Shown in pieces: positions 35,942-45,114 of a DNA stretch of 64,000 bases (positions within the stretch are counted from its first letter, which is position 1; the number at the start of each line of letters is the position of its first letter). Source of the DNA: CADEEN01 sp963751775 (GTDB taxonomy: Bacteria; Pseudomonadota; Gammaproteobacteria; Burkholderiales; Burkholderiaceae_C). The notes beneath the pieces are model-generated. The model ran no database searches and was not told the DNA's origin. It saw nothing but the letters and a program-made list of their open reading frames with translations. The stretch spans positions 1-64,000 of the forward strand of contig CAVVVW010000019.1 in assembly GCA_963751775.1 (NCBI GenBank). Direction: 5' to 3'. The translations under genes and the position numbers were made by a program.

Positions 35942-36573
35942 AGTCGCCGGGCGCCATGACGGCACAGGCCAGGCAACGCATCGCGCGCCTGGCCGCTGGC
36001 TTTGCGTCGGCCTTTTGCCCGCTGCTCGTCTGGGCCCATGTCGAGCCCGGCCGCGCTGACGGTCAACTCAATGGCTTGCTCGCCGGCCTGCTGCATCCAG
36101 TGTCCGGCGTGGACCATGTGCTGGCAATGGTGGCAGTCGGCCTGTGGGGCGCGCAGCTCGGCGCGCCGGCCATCTGGCTGCTGCCGCTGACATTCCCGTT
36201 GGTGATGGCGTTTGGCGGCGCGCTCGGGCTGATGGGCATGCCACTGCCCGGGGCCGAAATCGGCATCGCGCTGTCCGCATGCGTGCTCGGCCTGGCCATC
36301 GTCACGGCCTGGCGGCCGGCGCTGTGGGCCGCCGCGGGGATCGTCGGCTTCTTCGCCATCTTCCACGGCCACGCCCATGGCACCGAGTTGCCCGCGGGCG
36401 CCGACGCCCTGACCTACAGCCTGGGTTTCGTCGCGGCGACGGGTGCGCTGCATGCATGTGGCATCGGCGTTGGCGTAATCCAGCGTTGGCGCCCGGGGCA
36501 GGTCGTGTTGCGTGCGACAGGCGCAGGCGTGGCGGCGGCCGGCGCGGCATCCCTTTGGCGGGCCCTGGCGTGA
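35938..36573 (+). CDS. HupE/UreJ family protein
   Basis: A 211-residue membrane protein of the classical HupE/UreJ type with about six helices. HPVSGVDHVLAMVAVGLWGA near the N-terminus and FFAIFHGHAHGTELP in the middle carry the metal-binding His motifs of the family. It starts within the previous stop (ATGA). The likely role is nickel or other divalent-metal permeation; the metal is inferred from the family. Confidence 0.85.
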   Translation: MKSPGAMTAQARQRIARLAAGFASAFCPLLVWAHVEPGRADGQLNGLLAGLLHPVSGVDHVLAMVAVGLWGAQLGAPAIWLLPLTFPLVMAFGGALGLMGMPLPGAEIGIALSACVLGLAIVTAWRPALWAAAGIVGFFAIFHGHAHGTELPAGADALTYSLGFVAATGALHACGIGVGVIQRWRPGQVVLRATGAGVAAAGAASLWRALA

Positions 36574-37178
36574 TGAAGAAGCGCGCATGGCACCGCTGTG
36601 TGACGCTGATCGCGGTGGCGCTGCTGCTGCCGATGTCGGCGCAGGCGCACCTCGTCAGTACCGGGCTCGGGCCGTTCTACGACGGTTTGTCGCACTTCGT
36701 GCTCACGCCCGAGGACCTCTTGCCCGCACTGGCCTTGGCTCTGCTGGTCGGGCTGAACGGCGCGAGTGCGGGCCGCACCACGTTGTTCGCCCTGCCCGCC
36801 GCCTGGCTGGCCGGCGGACTCACCGGGCTGGCGTGGCCAACGACAGCAACGGCTCCCGCGCTAACCATCGCATCGTTTCTCGTCCTCGGCGCCATGTTGG
36901 CCGCCGACGTTCGATTGAAGCTCGCCTGGACCGTCGGCCTGGCCGTGTTGCTCGGCGTGGTCAATGGCCATCTCAATGGCTCGGCGATGGCGGCAGCCAA
37001 GCTCGGCCTGGCGGGCCTGTCCGGCATCGTGTCGGCGTTGTTCGTTGCCGTCGCCCTGGCCGCGGCGCTGGCCGTGGCACTGCGCGCGCCTTGGGCGCGC
37101 ATCGCAGTGCGTGTGGCAGGCAGCTGGGTGGCCGCGGCCGGTCTGCTGCTGTTGGGTTGGTCGCTGCGCGCGGCATGA
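36573..37178 (+). CDS. HupE/UreJ-like membrane protein, third tandem member
   Basis: A 201-residue polytopic membrane protein with a signal-like N-terminus ending SAQAHLV. GPFYDGLSHFVLTPEDLLPA recalls the HupE pattern GxxDGxxH, but the second His cluster is reduced to VVNGHLNGS. It overlaps the previous stop by 1 nt (TGATG). It is probably a diverged HupE-like component working with the two preceding genes. Confidence 0.72.
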   Translation: MKKRAWHRCVTLIAVALLLPMSAQAHLVSTGLGPFYDGLSHFVLTPEDLLPALALALLVGLNGASAGRTTLFALPAAWLAGGLTGLAWPTTATAPALTIASFLVLGAMLAADVRLKLAWTVGLAVLLGVVNGHLNGSAMAAAKLGLAGLSGIVSALFVAVALAAALAVALRAPWARIAVRVAGSWVAAAGLLLLGWSLRAA

Positions 37179-37203
37179 AATTTCATCACCGAAGGAACAC
37201 ATC

Positions 37204-39253
37204 ATGAACCTCGCAAGAAATAGGCTTCCGCACGCATCGGCCATGTCGGCGACCGTGGCGATGCTGACGCTGGCTCTGACCGGTGTACACAGCGCGGCGG
37301 CGCAAAACGCGGCCGCTGCTGCGGCCGGCGACGATGTCGTGGTCAAGGGCGCCTTCGACGCCGACGACGGGGCCGGGACTCCGCGCAAGCCCGAGACCCC
37401 GGCCGAGGTCGAGATCAAGAAGCGGTACTCACCGTACTCCGGGCGCAAGTATCCGACACGCGTGTACTTCGGCGACACGCACAACCACACTGCCAATTCG
37501 GGCGACGCCTTCATGGCCGGCAACCGCTTGACCCCGGAGCAGGCGTATCGCTTTGCGCGCGGCGAGGAGGTGATCTCGTCGAGTGGCGTTCCGGCGAAGC
37601 TGTCGCGGCCGCTCGACTTTCTCGTCGTCGCCGACCATGCCGAGGGCCTGGGCGTGATGTTCCAGCTCTACGAAGGAAACCCGGCGTTCATGTCGGACCC
37701 GACGCTCGCCCGCTGGAGCAAGGCGATGCGGGACACCCAAGAGGTGCAGGCGAATACGCCAACGAGAGGTCACCGCCGCCCAGGCGCAGGGCACGCTGCC
37801 GGCACCGGTGAAGGACCCGAAGATCGTCGGGCCGATCATGAAGTCGGTCTGGCAGGAGTACACGGCCACCGCCGAGAAGTTCAACGAGCCCGGGCGCTTC
37901 ACCGCGATGATCGGCTACGAGTGGACCTCGCTGCCGGGCGGCAACAACCTGCACCGCAACGTCCTGTTCCGCGACAACAAGGACAAGGCCGACCAGATCC
38001 TGCCGTTCTCGTCCTGGCAGAGCGAGGACCCGGAAAAGCTCTGGGCCTGGATGGCCAAGTACGAGGAGAAGACCGGCGGCCAGATGCTGGCCATTCCGCA
38101 CAACGGCAACCTGTCGAACGGCCGGATGTTCGAACTGGTGGACTTTGCCGGCAAGCCGCTGACGCAAGGACTACGCCGAGCGCCGCGCGCGCTTCGAGGT
38201 GCTGCAGGAAATGATGCAGACCAAGGGCAACAGCGAGACGCATCCATCGCTTTCGCCGAATGACGAATTCGCCAACTTCGGCGTCCAGGGGTGGGACAAC
38301 GGCAACCTGACGCTGCAAGGCAAGCCCACGACGCAGGAGATGCGGCCCTTCATGTACCTGCGCAGCGGGCTGCTGCAGGGCATGGCGCTGCAACAGAAGC
38401 TCGGCGCCAACCCGTTCAAGTTCGGCTTCGTCGGCGGCACCGATGTGCACAACTCGCTGACGGCGATCGAGGAGGACAACTTCTACGGCAAGCATGTCAG
38501 CCAGGAACCGAGCCCACGACGATTGACCGAGACCTCGACGAAGGGCTTGGGGTTCACGCGCTACGACTGGAACTACACGGCGGCGGGCTACGCCGCGGTG
38601 TGGGCCACCGAGAACACGCGCGAGGCGCTGTGGGACGCGATGAAGCGCAAGGAGGTCTACGCCACCTCGGGCACGCGCATGACGGTGCGCCTGTTCGCCG
38701 GCTGGGATTTCACGGCCGAAGACGCGCGCTCGCGCTACATCGCCGAGACCGGCTATGCCAAGGGCGTGCCGATGGGTGGCGGACCTGCCAAAGGCGCCGG
38801 CCGCGGCGAACGGGTCAAGCCCGCACCGACCTTCCTCGTCGCGGCGATGAAGGATCCGCTGGGCGGCAACCTCGACCGCATCCAGATCGTCAAGGGCTGG
38901 ATCGACAAGGCCGGCGAGGCCCAGGAGAAGATCTACAACGTGGCCTGGGGCGACGCGCAGCGCCGCAAGCCGGGCAAGGACGGCAAGCTGCCGCCGGTGG
39001 GCGACACGGTGGACGTGGCCACGCGCCACCTGGACCAACACCATCGGCGACGCGGAACTGGTCGGCGTGTGGAAGGACCCGGACTTCGACGCTGCGCTGC
39101 GCGCCTTCTACTACGCCCGCGTGATCGAGATCCCGACGCCGCGCTGGACGGCCTACGACGCCTGTGCGCTTCGGCATCAAGATGCCGCCCGAGGTGCCCA
39201 TGAAGCACCAGGAACGCGCCTGGACCTCGCCGATCTGGTACACGCCGGGTTGA
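37204..39253 (+). pseudogene. DUF3604 exported protein, broken by four +1 frameshifts
   Basis: Read across frames, this encodes a DUF3604 protein of about 680 residues with a signal peptide and the PHP-like motif YFGDTHNHTANSGDAF, then IPHNGNLSNGRMFEL, GGTDVHNSLTAIEEDNF and a WTSPIWYTP end. The frame is shifted by one extra base at 37765 (A), 38165 (C), 39024 (C) and 39163 (T). Deleting each base restores continuous homology to the intact paralog at 40400. No single frame gives a working protein. The otherwise clean sequence means either very recent decay or sequence error. Confidence 0.85.
39209..39246 (+). repeat. 38-nt direct repeat, copy 1 (end of first DUF3604 gene)
   Basis: This stretch is identical to 42275-42312 and encodes Q-E-R-A-W-T-S-P-I-W-Y-T-P at the end of both DUF3604 copies. 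The rest of the two genes is clearly diverged. Confidence 0.85.
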
Positions 39254-39270
39254 CCCTAGCGAATGTGGCC

Positions 39271-40362
39271 ATGCGAACTCGATCGCGACTCGACCTCGCT
39301 GGGACCCTGCCCACCCTTGCCGCTTCGATCGCCGCAGCGGCGCTCGGTCTGGCAATGGGTGGCGCGAATGCACAAGGCGCGAGCGCCGGCATCGATGGCA
39401 CGGCCTGGCTGGTCGAAGACATCGCCGGTCGCGGTGTGATCGACCGTGCACAGACGACGATCAGCTTCGACGCGCCGGGGCGCGTTTCTGGCAGCACCGG
39501 TTGCAATCGCTACAGCGGTGTCGTGACGTACGACGGCGAGGCGCTCAGGTTCGGCACGCTTGCCGCGACGAAACGTGCTTGCGTGGCGGCGCTGATGGAT
39601 CAGGAGCAGAGGTTCTTCAAGGCGATGGAAGCCGTGCGCGGCTACGCGCTGGTTGCAAGCGGATCGCTTCACCTGCGCGGCGCGAGCGGTGAGCCCGTGT
39701 TGCGCCTCGCGCCCATGCCGAAGGATGGGCTGCACAAGCGCGGACTGCCCGCCTCAGGTGCGGGCCAGTCGACGCGCCTCACCGGCACGGTCAGCTACCG
39801 CGAGCAGATCACCCTCGCGCCGGGTTCGGTGGTGATCGTGATGCTCGAGGACACGAGCAAGGCTGACGCCCTCGCGACGATGCTCGGGGAGGCAAGGATC
39901 ACGATCGAACGTATTCCGGTGCCCATCAGCTTCACGATCGAAGTCGAGCCCGGGCGCATCGAGCCCAGCCATCGCTATTCGGTCCGGGCGCGCATTCTCG
40001 ACCCGCAAGGCACCTTGCGTTGGGCCTCGACCCAAGCCTATCCGGTCATCACCGGCGGACATCCCAGTTCGGTCGACGTCCAGGTCGAGGCCATCCGCGG
40101 CGCGGTCGCAGGCCCGGACGCGGCCCCGCCGTCCTCGCGAAACCTCGTCTTCGTTTGTGACGAACGCGAGTTCCTCGTGCGTGTGAACCCGGGCAAGGTC
40201 GAGCTCGTCCTGCCCGATCGAACCCTTGTCTTGCCGCAGGTCCCCGTGGCCTCGGGCGCCCGATACGAGAAGGGGCGCAACGTCTTCTGGAACCAGGGCA
40301 ATCAGGCTCGCTTGGAGATCGACGGCAAGGTCTATGCAGGCTGCATCCTCCGATCCGGCTGA
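39271..40362 (+). CDS. META-YbaY-MliC triple-domain exported protein
   Basis: A 363-residue protein with a signal sequence (LAASIAAAALGLAMGGANAQ) and three small envelope-stress domains in series. Residues about 40-145 are a META/HslJ domain (SGSTGCNRYSGVVTY). Residues about 168-275 are YbaY-like (LTGTVSYREQITLAPGSVVI, IEPSHRYSVRARI). Residues about 290-360 are an MliC-type lysozyme-inhibitor domain (NLVFVCDEREFLVRV to LEIDGKVYAGC) with its Cys pair. It lies between the two DUF3604 genes. Protection of cell wall or envelope is inferred from the domains. Confidence 0.85.
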   Translation: MRTRSRLDLAGTLPTLAASIAAAALGLAMGGANAQGASAGIDGTAWLVEDIAGRGVIDRAQTTISFDAPGRVSGSTGCNRYSGVVTYDGEALRFGTLAATKRACVAALMDQEQRFFKAMEAVRGYALVASGSLHLRGASGEPVLRLAPMPKDGLHKRGLPASGAGQSTRLTGTVSYREQITLAPGSVVIVMLEDTSKADALATMLGEARITIERIPVPISFTIEVEPGRIEPSHRYSVRARILDPQGTLRWASTQAYPVITGGHPSSVDVQVEAIRGAVAGPDAAPPSSRNLVFVCDEREFLVRVNPGKVELVLPDRTLVLPQVPVASGARYEKGRNVFWNQGNQARLEIDGKVYAGCILRSG

Positions 40363-40399
40363 GAGCCTGCGCGACAAACCTAACAGCAGAGGAAGAACG

Positions 40400-42319
40400 A
40401 TGGAGAACGCAACAATGATGAGGAAGGCAAATCGAACCACGGTGCTCGCGCTGGCGGCTGCGCTCGTGCTGCTGGGCAGCGCATGTTCGGATCGTGCGCC
40501 GGACGACAAGGCCAAGGCGTCGGCGGCGGTGGCTGCCGCGCCCATTGCTGTCGCGCAGACCGTCGAGCAACTCGAGGCAGCCGTGGCGGACAACCCGTTG
40601 AAGGAGGCCTACTTCGGCGAGACCCACGTGCACACGTCGTACTCGCTGGATGCCTTCATCGGCGGGGCGCGCCTCACGCCCGACGAAGCCTACAAGTTCG
40701 CACAGGGCAAGGACGTCACCATCCAGGGCCAGACGCACAACATCAAGAAGCCGCTGGACTGGACCGCGGTCTCCGACCACGCGGAGTTCATCGGCGAGAT
40801 GTACTCGACGCAGGTGCCGGGCGCCAAGGGCGGCGACAACCCGATGCTCGAAGAGCTGCGCGGGCTGAAGAGCGTGGATGAGCAGCGAGCGTGGTTCCTG
40901 AAGTACGTCATCAACAACATGCGCGGCGCGAACCCCGGGCATCCGCCGTTCTATGCGGGGCCGGAAACGACCAGGAGCGCGTGGAAGGACGTCCAGCTGA
41001 AGGCCGTGCGCGACAACTACCAGCCCGGCAAGTTCACGACGCTGGCCGGATTCGAGTGGACGGCGTCGAACAACGCCGGCAACATGCACCGCAACGTCAT
41101 CTTCCGCGACCTGACAGTGCCGGATGTGCCGCTCTCGGCGCTCGACACGAACGACGAGGAGAAGCTCTGGGCCTGGATGGCCGAGCAGGAAAAGAAGGGC
41201 TCGAAGCTGTTGGCGATTCCGCACAACTCCAACGGCAGCAAGGGCTACATGTTCGAGCCGGTGGACAACGCCGGCAAACCCTTGACGGCGGAGTACGCGA
41301 AGCTGCGCAGCCACTTCGAGCGCCTGATCGAGATGATGCAGATCAAGGGCAACTCCGAGGTCCACCGCAAGTTCTGGCCCGCCGACGAGTTTGCTGACTT
41401 CGAGAACGGCGATAGCGTGGCGACCTTCAGCGGGCGCACGTTCAAGAAGGAGAACTTCGTGCGCTGGGCGGTCACCAAGGGGCTGGATTACCAGGCCAAG
41501 CTCGGCGCGAACCCCTATCAGCTCGGCTTCATCGGTGGCACCGACAACCACAACGGCGCGCCCGGGGATGTCGTCGAGGAAAACTATATTGGCAGCCACG
41601 GTCCGGCGGACGGCGCACTGAAGGATCGCCGCGAAGGCGAGATCGATGGCTGGATCAAGGCCAAGGAATCGAATCCGGGGTCGCTGTCTGGTGTCTGGGC
41701 CACGAAGAACACCCGTGCGGCCATCTGGGATGGCATGGCCGCGCGTGAGAGCTTCGTGACATCGGGCACGCGCATCAAGGTACGCTTCTTCGCCGGGGCT
41801 GATCTGCCGGGCCAGCCCACCGACCCGCGCACACTGGTGGCGCAAGGCTACAAGAACGGCGTGCCGATGGGTGGCACGGTCACTGGCGCCGCCAAGTCAC
41901 CCACCTTCACCGTCTGGGCGTCGAAGGACCCCGCCGGCGCCAACCTCGACCGCATCCAGATCATCAAGGGCTGGGTGAACGCGCAGGGCGAGCCGCAGGA
42001 CAAGGTGATCGACGTGGTCTGGAGCGGCGACCGCAAGCCCGCGAAGAACGGCAAGCTGCCCGCGGTGGGCAACACCGTGGACCTGCAAAAGGCCACCTAC
42101 ACGAACGCGATCGGGAGCGCCGAGCTGTTGGGCAGTTGGATCGATCCTGCGTTCGACCCGAAGCAGCACGCGATCTACTACGTGCGCGTACTGGAGATTC
42201 CGACGCCGCGTTTCACCACCTACGACGCGGTACGCAACAACCTGCCGCTGCTGAAGGACGTGCCTGCGACGCTGCAGGAACGCGCCTGGACCTCGCCGAT
42301 CTGGTACACGCCAATGTAG
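40400..42319 (+). CDS. DUF3604 exported protein (intact copy)
   Basis: A 639-residue DUF3604 protein. The N-terminus (VLALAAALVLLGSACSD) is a signal peptide with a lipoprotein-like Cys. The PHP-like metal motif is YFGETHVHTSYSLDAFIGGA; IPHNSNGSKGYMFEPVDN and GGTDNHNGAPGDVVEENYIG add further His/Asp candidates, and it ends ERAWTSPIWYTPM. It is probably a periplasmic metal-dependent hydrolase, but no reaction is established for the family. GAGGAAG precedes the ATG at 40400; an ATG-ATG pair at 40415 is an alternative start. Confidence 0.87.
   Translation: MENATMMRKANRTTVLALAAALVLLGSACSDRAPDDKAKASAAVAAAPIAVAQTVEQLEAAVADNPLKEAYFGETHVHTSYSLDAFIGGARLTPDEAYKFAQGKDVTIQGQTHNIKKPLDWTAVSDHAEFIGEMYSTQVPGAKGGDNPMLEELRGLKSVDEQRAWFLKYVINNMRGANPGHPPFYAGPETTRSAWKDVQLKAVRDNYQPGKFTTLAGFEWTASNNAGNMHRNVIFRDLTVPDVPLSALDTNDEEKLWAWMAEQEKKGSKLLAIPHNSNGSKGYMFEPVDNAGKPLTAEYAKLRSHFERLIEMMQIKGNSEVHRKFWPADEFADFENGDSVATFSGRTFKKENFVRWAVTKGLDYQAKLGANPYQLGFIGGTDNHNGAPGDVVEENYIGSHGPADGALKDRREGEIDGWIKAKESNPGSLSGVWATKNTRAAIWDGMAARESFVTSGTRIKVRFFAGADLPGQPTDPRTLVAQGYKNGVPMGGTVTGAAKSPTFTVWASKDPAGANLDRIQIIKGWVNAQGEPQDKVIDVVWSGDRKPAKNGKLPAVGNTVDLQKATYTNAIGSAELLGSWIDPAFDPKQHAIYYVRVLEIPTPRFTTYDAVRNNLPLLKDVPATLQERAWTSPIWYTPM
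42275..42312 (+). repeat. 38-nt direct repeat, copy 2 (end of second DUF3604 gene)
   Basis: This stretch is identical to 39209-39246. Recombination between the copies would delete about 3.07 kb, including the META-YbaY-MliC gene. Confidence 0.85.
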
Positions 42320-42393
42320 ACGCGCTGGGCCGCAGCGTGCGGCACGAGTTTCGACACGACCTTCAATTCGACAACCACCAACGGAGTATCACG

Positions 42394-42675
42394 ATGAATC
42401 CGACCCGACTGATCGCCGCGTGCGGCACTTGCCTCGCCCTGATTTCATCCGCCGCATGGGCCGGCCCGGTCGACCCCGATTGCACGCCCGAGAAGGCGGC
42501 AAAGAGCACGGCAGCCAAGTCCACCGTCGGTGTCGGCGGCCGTTGCTCGGCCGGCGAGGCGGCCAAGGACTCTGGCAAGAAGGCGGCCGGCGTCGAGGAG
42601 AAGGGGCCGATCGAGAAGCAGAAGAAGAAGGACGACACGCCGGCAGAGAAGGCCAAGGACGCCGCGAAGAAGTAG
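42394..42675 (+). CDS. small exported Lys/Ala-rich protein
   Basis: A 93-residue secreted protein. The signal peptide is IAACGTCLALISSAAWAGPV, with cleavage near residue 23. The mature part has two Cys (DCTPEKA, GRCSAGEA) and a highly charged tail of Lys, Glu and Ala (EKQKKKDDTPAEKAKDAAKK). GGAG lies 8-9 nt before the ATG. It follows the intact DUF3604 gene by 74 nt. I do not recognise a family. Confidence 0.72.
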   Translation: MNPTRLIAACGTCLALISSAAWAGPVDPDCTPEKAAKSTAAKSTVGVGGRCSAGEAAKDSGKKAAGVEEKGPIEKQKKKDDTPAEKAKDAAKK

Positions 42676-42781
42676 ACCCGGCGCACGCGCGTTCCTCACG
42701 CGCAGTCTGGCTGTCGCAGCGTTCGCGCAGGCGGCGCCCGCCTCGATCAACCTATCAATCAATAATCAATTGGAGCAATGC

Positions 42782-43471
42782 ATGAAGGCTTATGGCGCTG
42801 AGTTTCTGGGCACGTTCTGGCTCGTTCTGGGAGGCTGTGGTAGCGCCGTTCTGGCTGCGAAGATTCCCGAACTGGGTATCGGCTTGCACGGCGTGTCGCT
42901 GGCCTTCGGCCTGACGGTACTGACGATGGCCTACGCCATCGGCCACATCTCGGGCTGCCACCTGAACCCGGCCGTGTCGATCGGCCTTTGGGCCGGTGGG
43001 CGTTTCCCGGCCGCCAAGCTCTTGCCCTACATCGTGGCACAGGTGCTCGGCGCCGTCGTTGCCGGCGCCGCGCTGTACGTCATCGCCAGCGGTGCCGCGG
43101 CGTTCGACGTGTTGCAGGGCTTCGCGTTGAACGGTTACGCAGAGCATTCACCCGGGGGCTACTCGATGCTCGCTGCGCTCGTCTGCGAAGTGGTCATGAC
43201 CATGTTCTTCCTCGTCATCATCCTGGGTGCCACGGACTCGCGCGCCCCCGCAGGTTTTGCACCGATTGCGATCGGCCTGGCGCTGACGCTGATCCACCTG
43301 ATCAGCATCCCGGTCACCAACACCTCGGTCAACCCTGCCCGAAGTACCGGTGTGGCATTGATTGCCGGCGGCTGGGCGCTGGGCCAACTCTGGCTGTTCT
43401 GGATTGCGCCGATCATCGGGGCCTTGCTGGGGGCTGTCACCTACAGGTCCATTGCGGGCAAGTCAAACTGA
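42782..43471 (+). CDS. aqpZ: aquaporin Z (second copy)
   Basis: A 229-residue MIP-family water channel with both pore motifs, SGCHLNPAVSIGLW and TSVNPARSTGVALIAGG. It is a diverged paralog of the aquaporin at 9257. The leader ATTGGAGCAAT, containing the ribosome site, is shared by both genes. DUF502 begins 11 nt after its stop. Confidence 0.93.
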   Translation: MKAYGAEFLGTFWLVLGGCGSAVLAAKIPELGIGLHGVSLAFGLTVLTMAYAIGHISGCHLNPAVSIGLWAGGRFPAAKLLPYIVAQVLGAVVAGAALYVIASGAAAFDVLQGFALNGYAEHSPGGYSMLAALVCEVVMTMFFLVIILGATDSRAPAGFAPIAIGLALTLIHLISIPVTNTSVNPARSTGVALIAGGWALGQLWLFWIAPIIGALLGAVTYRSIAGKSN

Positions 43472-43482
43472 ACAGCACGGCC

Positions 43483-44082
43483 ATGAACAGACTGCGTGAC
43501 CTGTTGATCGACGGCGTGCTGCTCGCGTTGCCACTTGGCGCGGCAGCCTTCCTGCTGCACAAGATGATCGGTGTGCTGGTGCCGCTACTCACGCCCGCCG
43601 CTCATCTGTTGCCTCGCGGCCATTGGTTCGGCGTCGCGGCTATCGATCTGGCGGCCCTGCTGTTGCTGGCACTGGGCCTGATCGGGCTGGGTGCATTCTC
43701 GCGCTCCGCACCCGGGCGGCGGGTGGCCGAAACGCTGGAGCAACTCGTACTCAGCAAGATCCCGGGCTACCTTATCGTCAAGTCCATTGCGGCCGACTTC
43801 AGCAGCACCGAGCGTGACGAAGGCCTGCAGCCCGCACTCGTGCGTTTCGACGATAACCAGGTGCTTGGATTCGTCGTCGAGCAAGACCTGCCTACCGATC
43901 GCGTGGCGGTATTCCTGCCCGGCGCACCGTCGGCCGGCGCGGGCACCGTGGTGGTCGTGCCTGCCTCCCGGGTCGAAGCACTCGACGCGTCATTGAGTGT
44001 CGCCAGACGCGCAATGAAGCAACGCGGGCTCGGCCTGCTGGAGATGTCAACCTTGCACGCAGGGAAGTCGAGCAAGCCCTGA
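43483..44082 (+). CDS. DUF502 membrane protein
   Basis: A 199-residue inner-membrane protein with two transmembrane segments (residues about 8-35 and 46-70) followed by a soluble DUF502 domain (RFDDNQVLGFVVEQ, VAVFLPGAPSAGAGTVVVVP, ending near SLSVARRAMKQRGLG). The bacterial function is unknown; plant relatives (LCV/COV1) affect vascular patterning. It is probably co-transcribed with the upstream aquaporin. Confidence 0.83.
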   Translation: MNRLRDLLIDGVLLALPLGAAAFLLHKMIGVLVPLLTPAAHLLPRGHWFGVAAIDLAALLLLALGLIGLGAFSRSAPGRRVAETLEQLVLSKIPGYLIVKSIAADFSSTERDEGLQPALVRFDDNQVLGFVVEQDLPTDRVAVFLPGAPSAGAGTVVVVPASRVEALDASLSVARRAMKQRGLGLLEMSTLHAGKSSKP

Positions 44083-44224
44083 GCGTTCGTGACACCCGGC
44101 GCTGTGTGCGCATGTCTGGCGCTGCGGCGCGCACCAACTGGAACGGTGCCGTGTCGACTTGCGCCAAACACTGGCCGCCTGTCGGCAAACCGTGGACCGC
44201 CGAGGCCCATATCCATTGTCTTGC

Positions 44225-44317
44225 TGGCGGAGACGGAGGGATTCGAACCCTCGATGCAGGTTTTGCCCACATACTCCCTTAGCAGGGGAGCACCTTCGGC
44301 CACTCGGTCACGACTCC
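44225..44317 (-). tRNA. tRNA-Ser(GCU)
   Basis: A 93-nt class II tRNA with encoded CCA. The anticodon arm reads CTCCC-CTGCTAA-GGGAG, giving anticodon GCU for AGC/AGU. A long variable arm and the T arm GAGGG-TTCGAAT-CCCTC follow. The D-stem pairs ACC with GGT. The acceptor GGAGTCG faces CGTCTCC with one T-T mismatch at the fifth pair. It lies 142 nt beyond the DUF502 stop, on the opposite strand. Confidence 0.95.
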
Positions 44318-44381
44318 AGCGGCGGCGATTCTAGCAGCCGCCCTCCTCTGCGCCGCGTTGCAACGCCGGGCACCTTGCGCG

Positions 44382-45102
44382 TCAAACCGCGCACAGCGCG
44401 CGCACGTAAGAGTCGTGTCCGAGCGCCCACAACGAAGCTGCGGCGAGCAATGCGCCGCTGCCGCGCAAGGCCCACGCGATCGACGGCCCGGCCGGGTTGT
44501 CGGCACCCATGCTGCGCAGGCGCCGCCAGATCCAGGGCGCGGCGATGAGCCCGGGCGACGACGCGACGGCAAAGACGCCCATCACGGCCGCACCACCGAC
44601 CGCGTCGTCGGCCAGTGCGGCCATCAGCAGCGCCGCTTGAAGCAGTCCGCAGGGCCATGCCACCCAGGCGAGCCCGGCCGCCGCCGCCGTGGCATGCGGC
44701 CCGACCGGCGTTCGGTGTCGGATCGGCATCGCCACGGTGGTGGGTCCGCGTGCAGGGGCGGTCGCCGCGCCCCAGGCGTTCGAGCCACTCCGGCTGGCGA
44801 CCGTGGAACAGCAGCCACAGCCCGCACCAGAACACCGCCAGGTGCAGCAGCAGCCACAGCGGCTGCAGTCCGCGGCCGAGCGCGCCGCCCCAGGCGGTCA
44901 GCGCCGCAACGCCGGCGCCTAAGATGGCGCCTGCTGCGGAATAGCCGATCACGCGCGCAAGATGAAAGGCCCAGGCGGTGCCGGCATTTGCGTGACCCCG
45001 ACTGCATACCGCGGCACAGGGCGCGGCGCACATCGCCGTGCAATGCGCGGCACCGGCCAGGCCGAGCATGCCGGCACCTGCGATCAGGGCGGCAGTCGAC
45101 AC
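44382..45102 (-). CDS. TauE/SafE-like (UreH-type) membrane protein, one +1 frameshift
   Basis: This encodes a membrane protein of about 239 residues of the sulfite-exporter/UreH-like group often linked to cbb3 oxidase and copper handling. The N-terminus has LGLAGAAHCTAMCAAPCAAV with a Cys/His pattern; helices resume with GLAWVAWPCGLLQAALLMAA. One extra G around 44765-44768 (CGC-G-GCG) shifts the frame, and removing it joins LERLGR to ATAPARGPTTVAMPIRHRTP. It follows hemN by 12 nt. Frameshift by error or real decay cannot be decided here. Confidence 0.78.
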
Positions 45103-45114
45103 GCCGTCCCCGGG

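Noticed and set aside
37204..39253. DUF3604 fragments as separate small genes or as programmed frameshifting
   Set aside because: The pieces are consecutive parts of one domain order; four independent +1 sites with no common slippery sequence are unlike known programmed sites.
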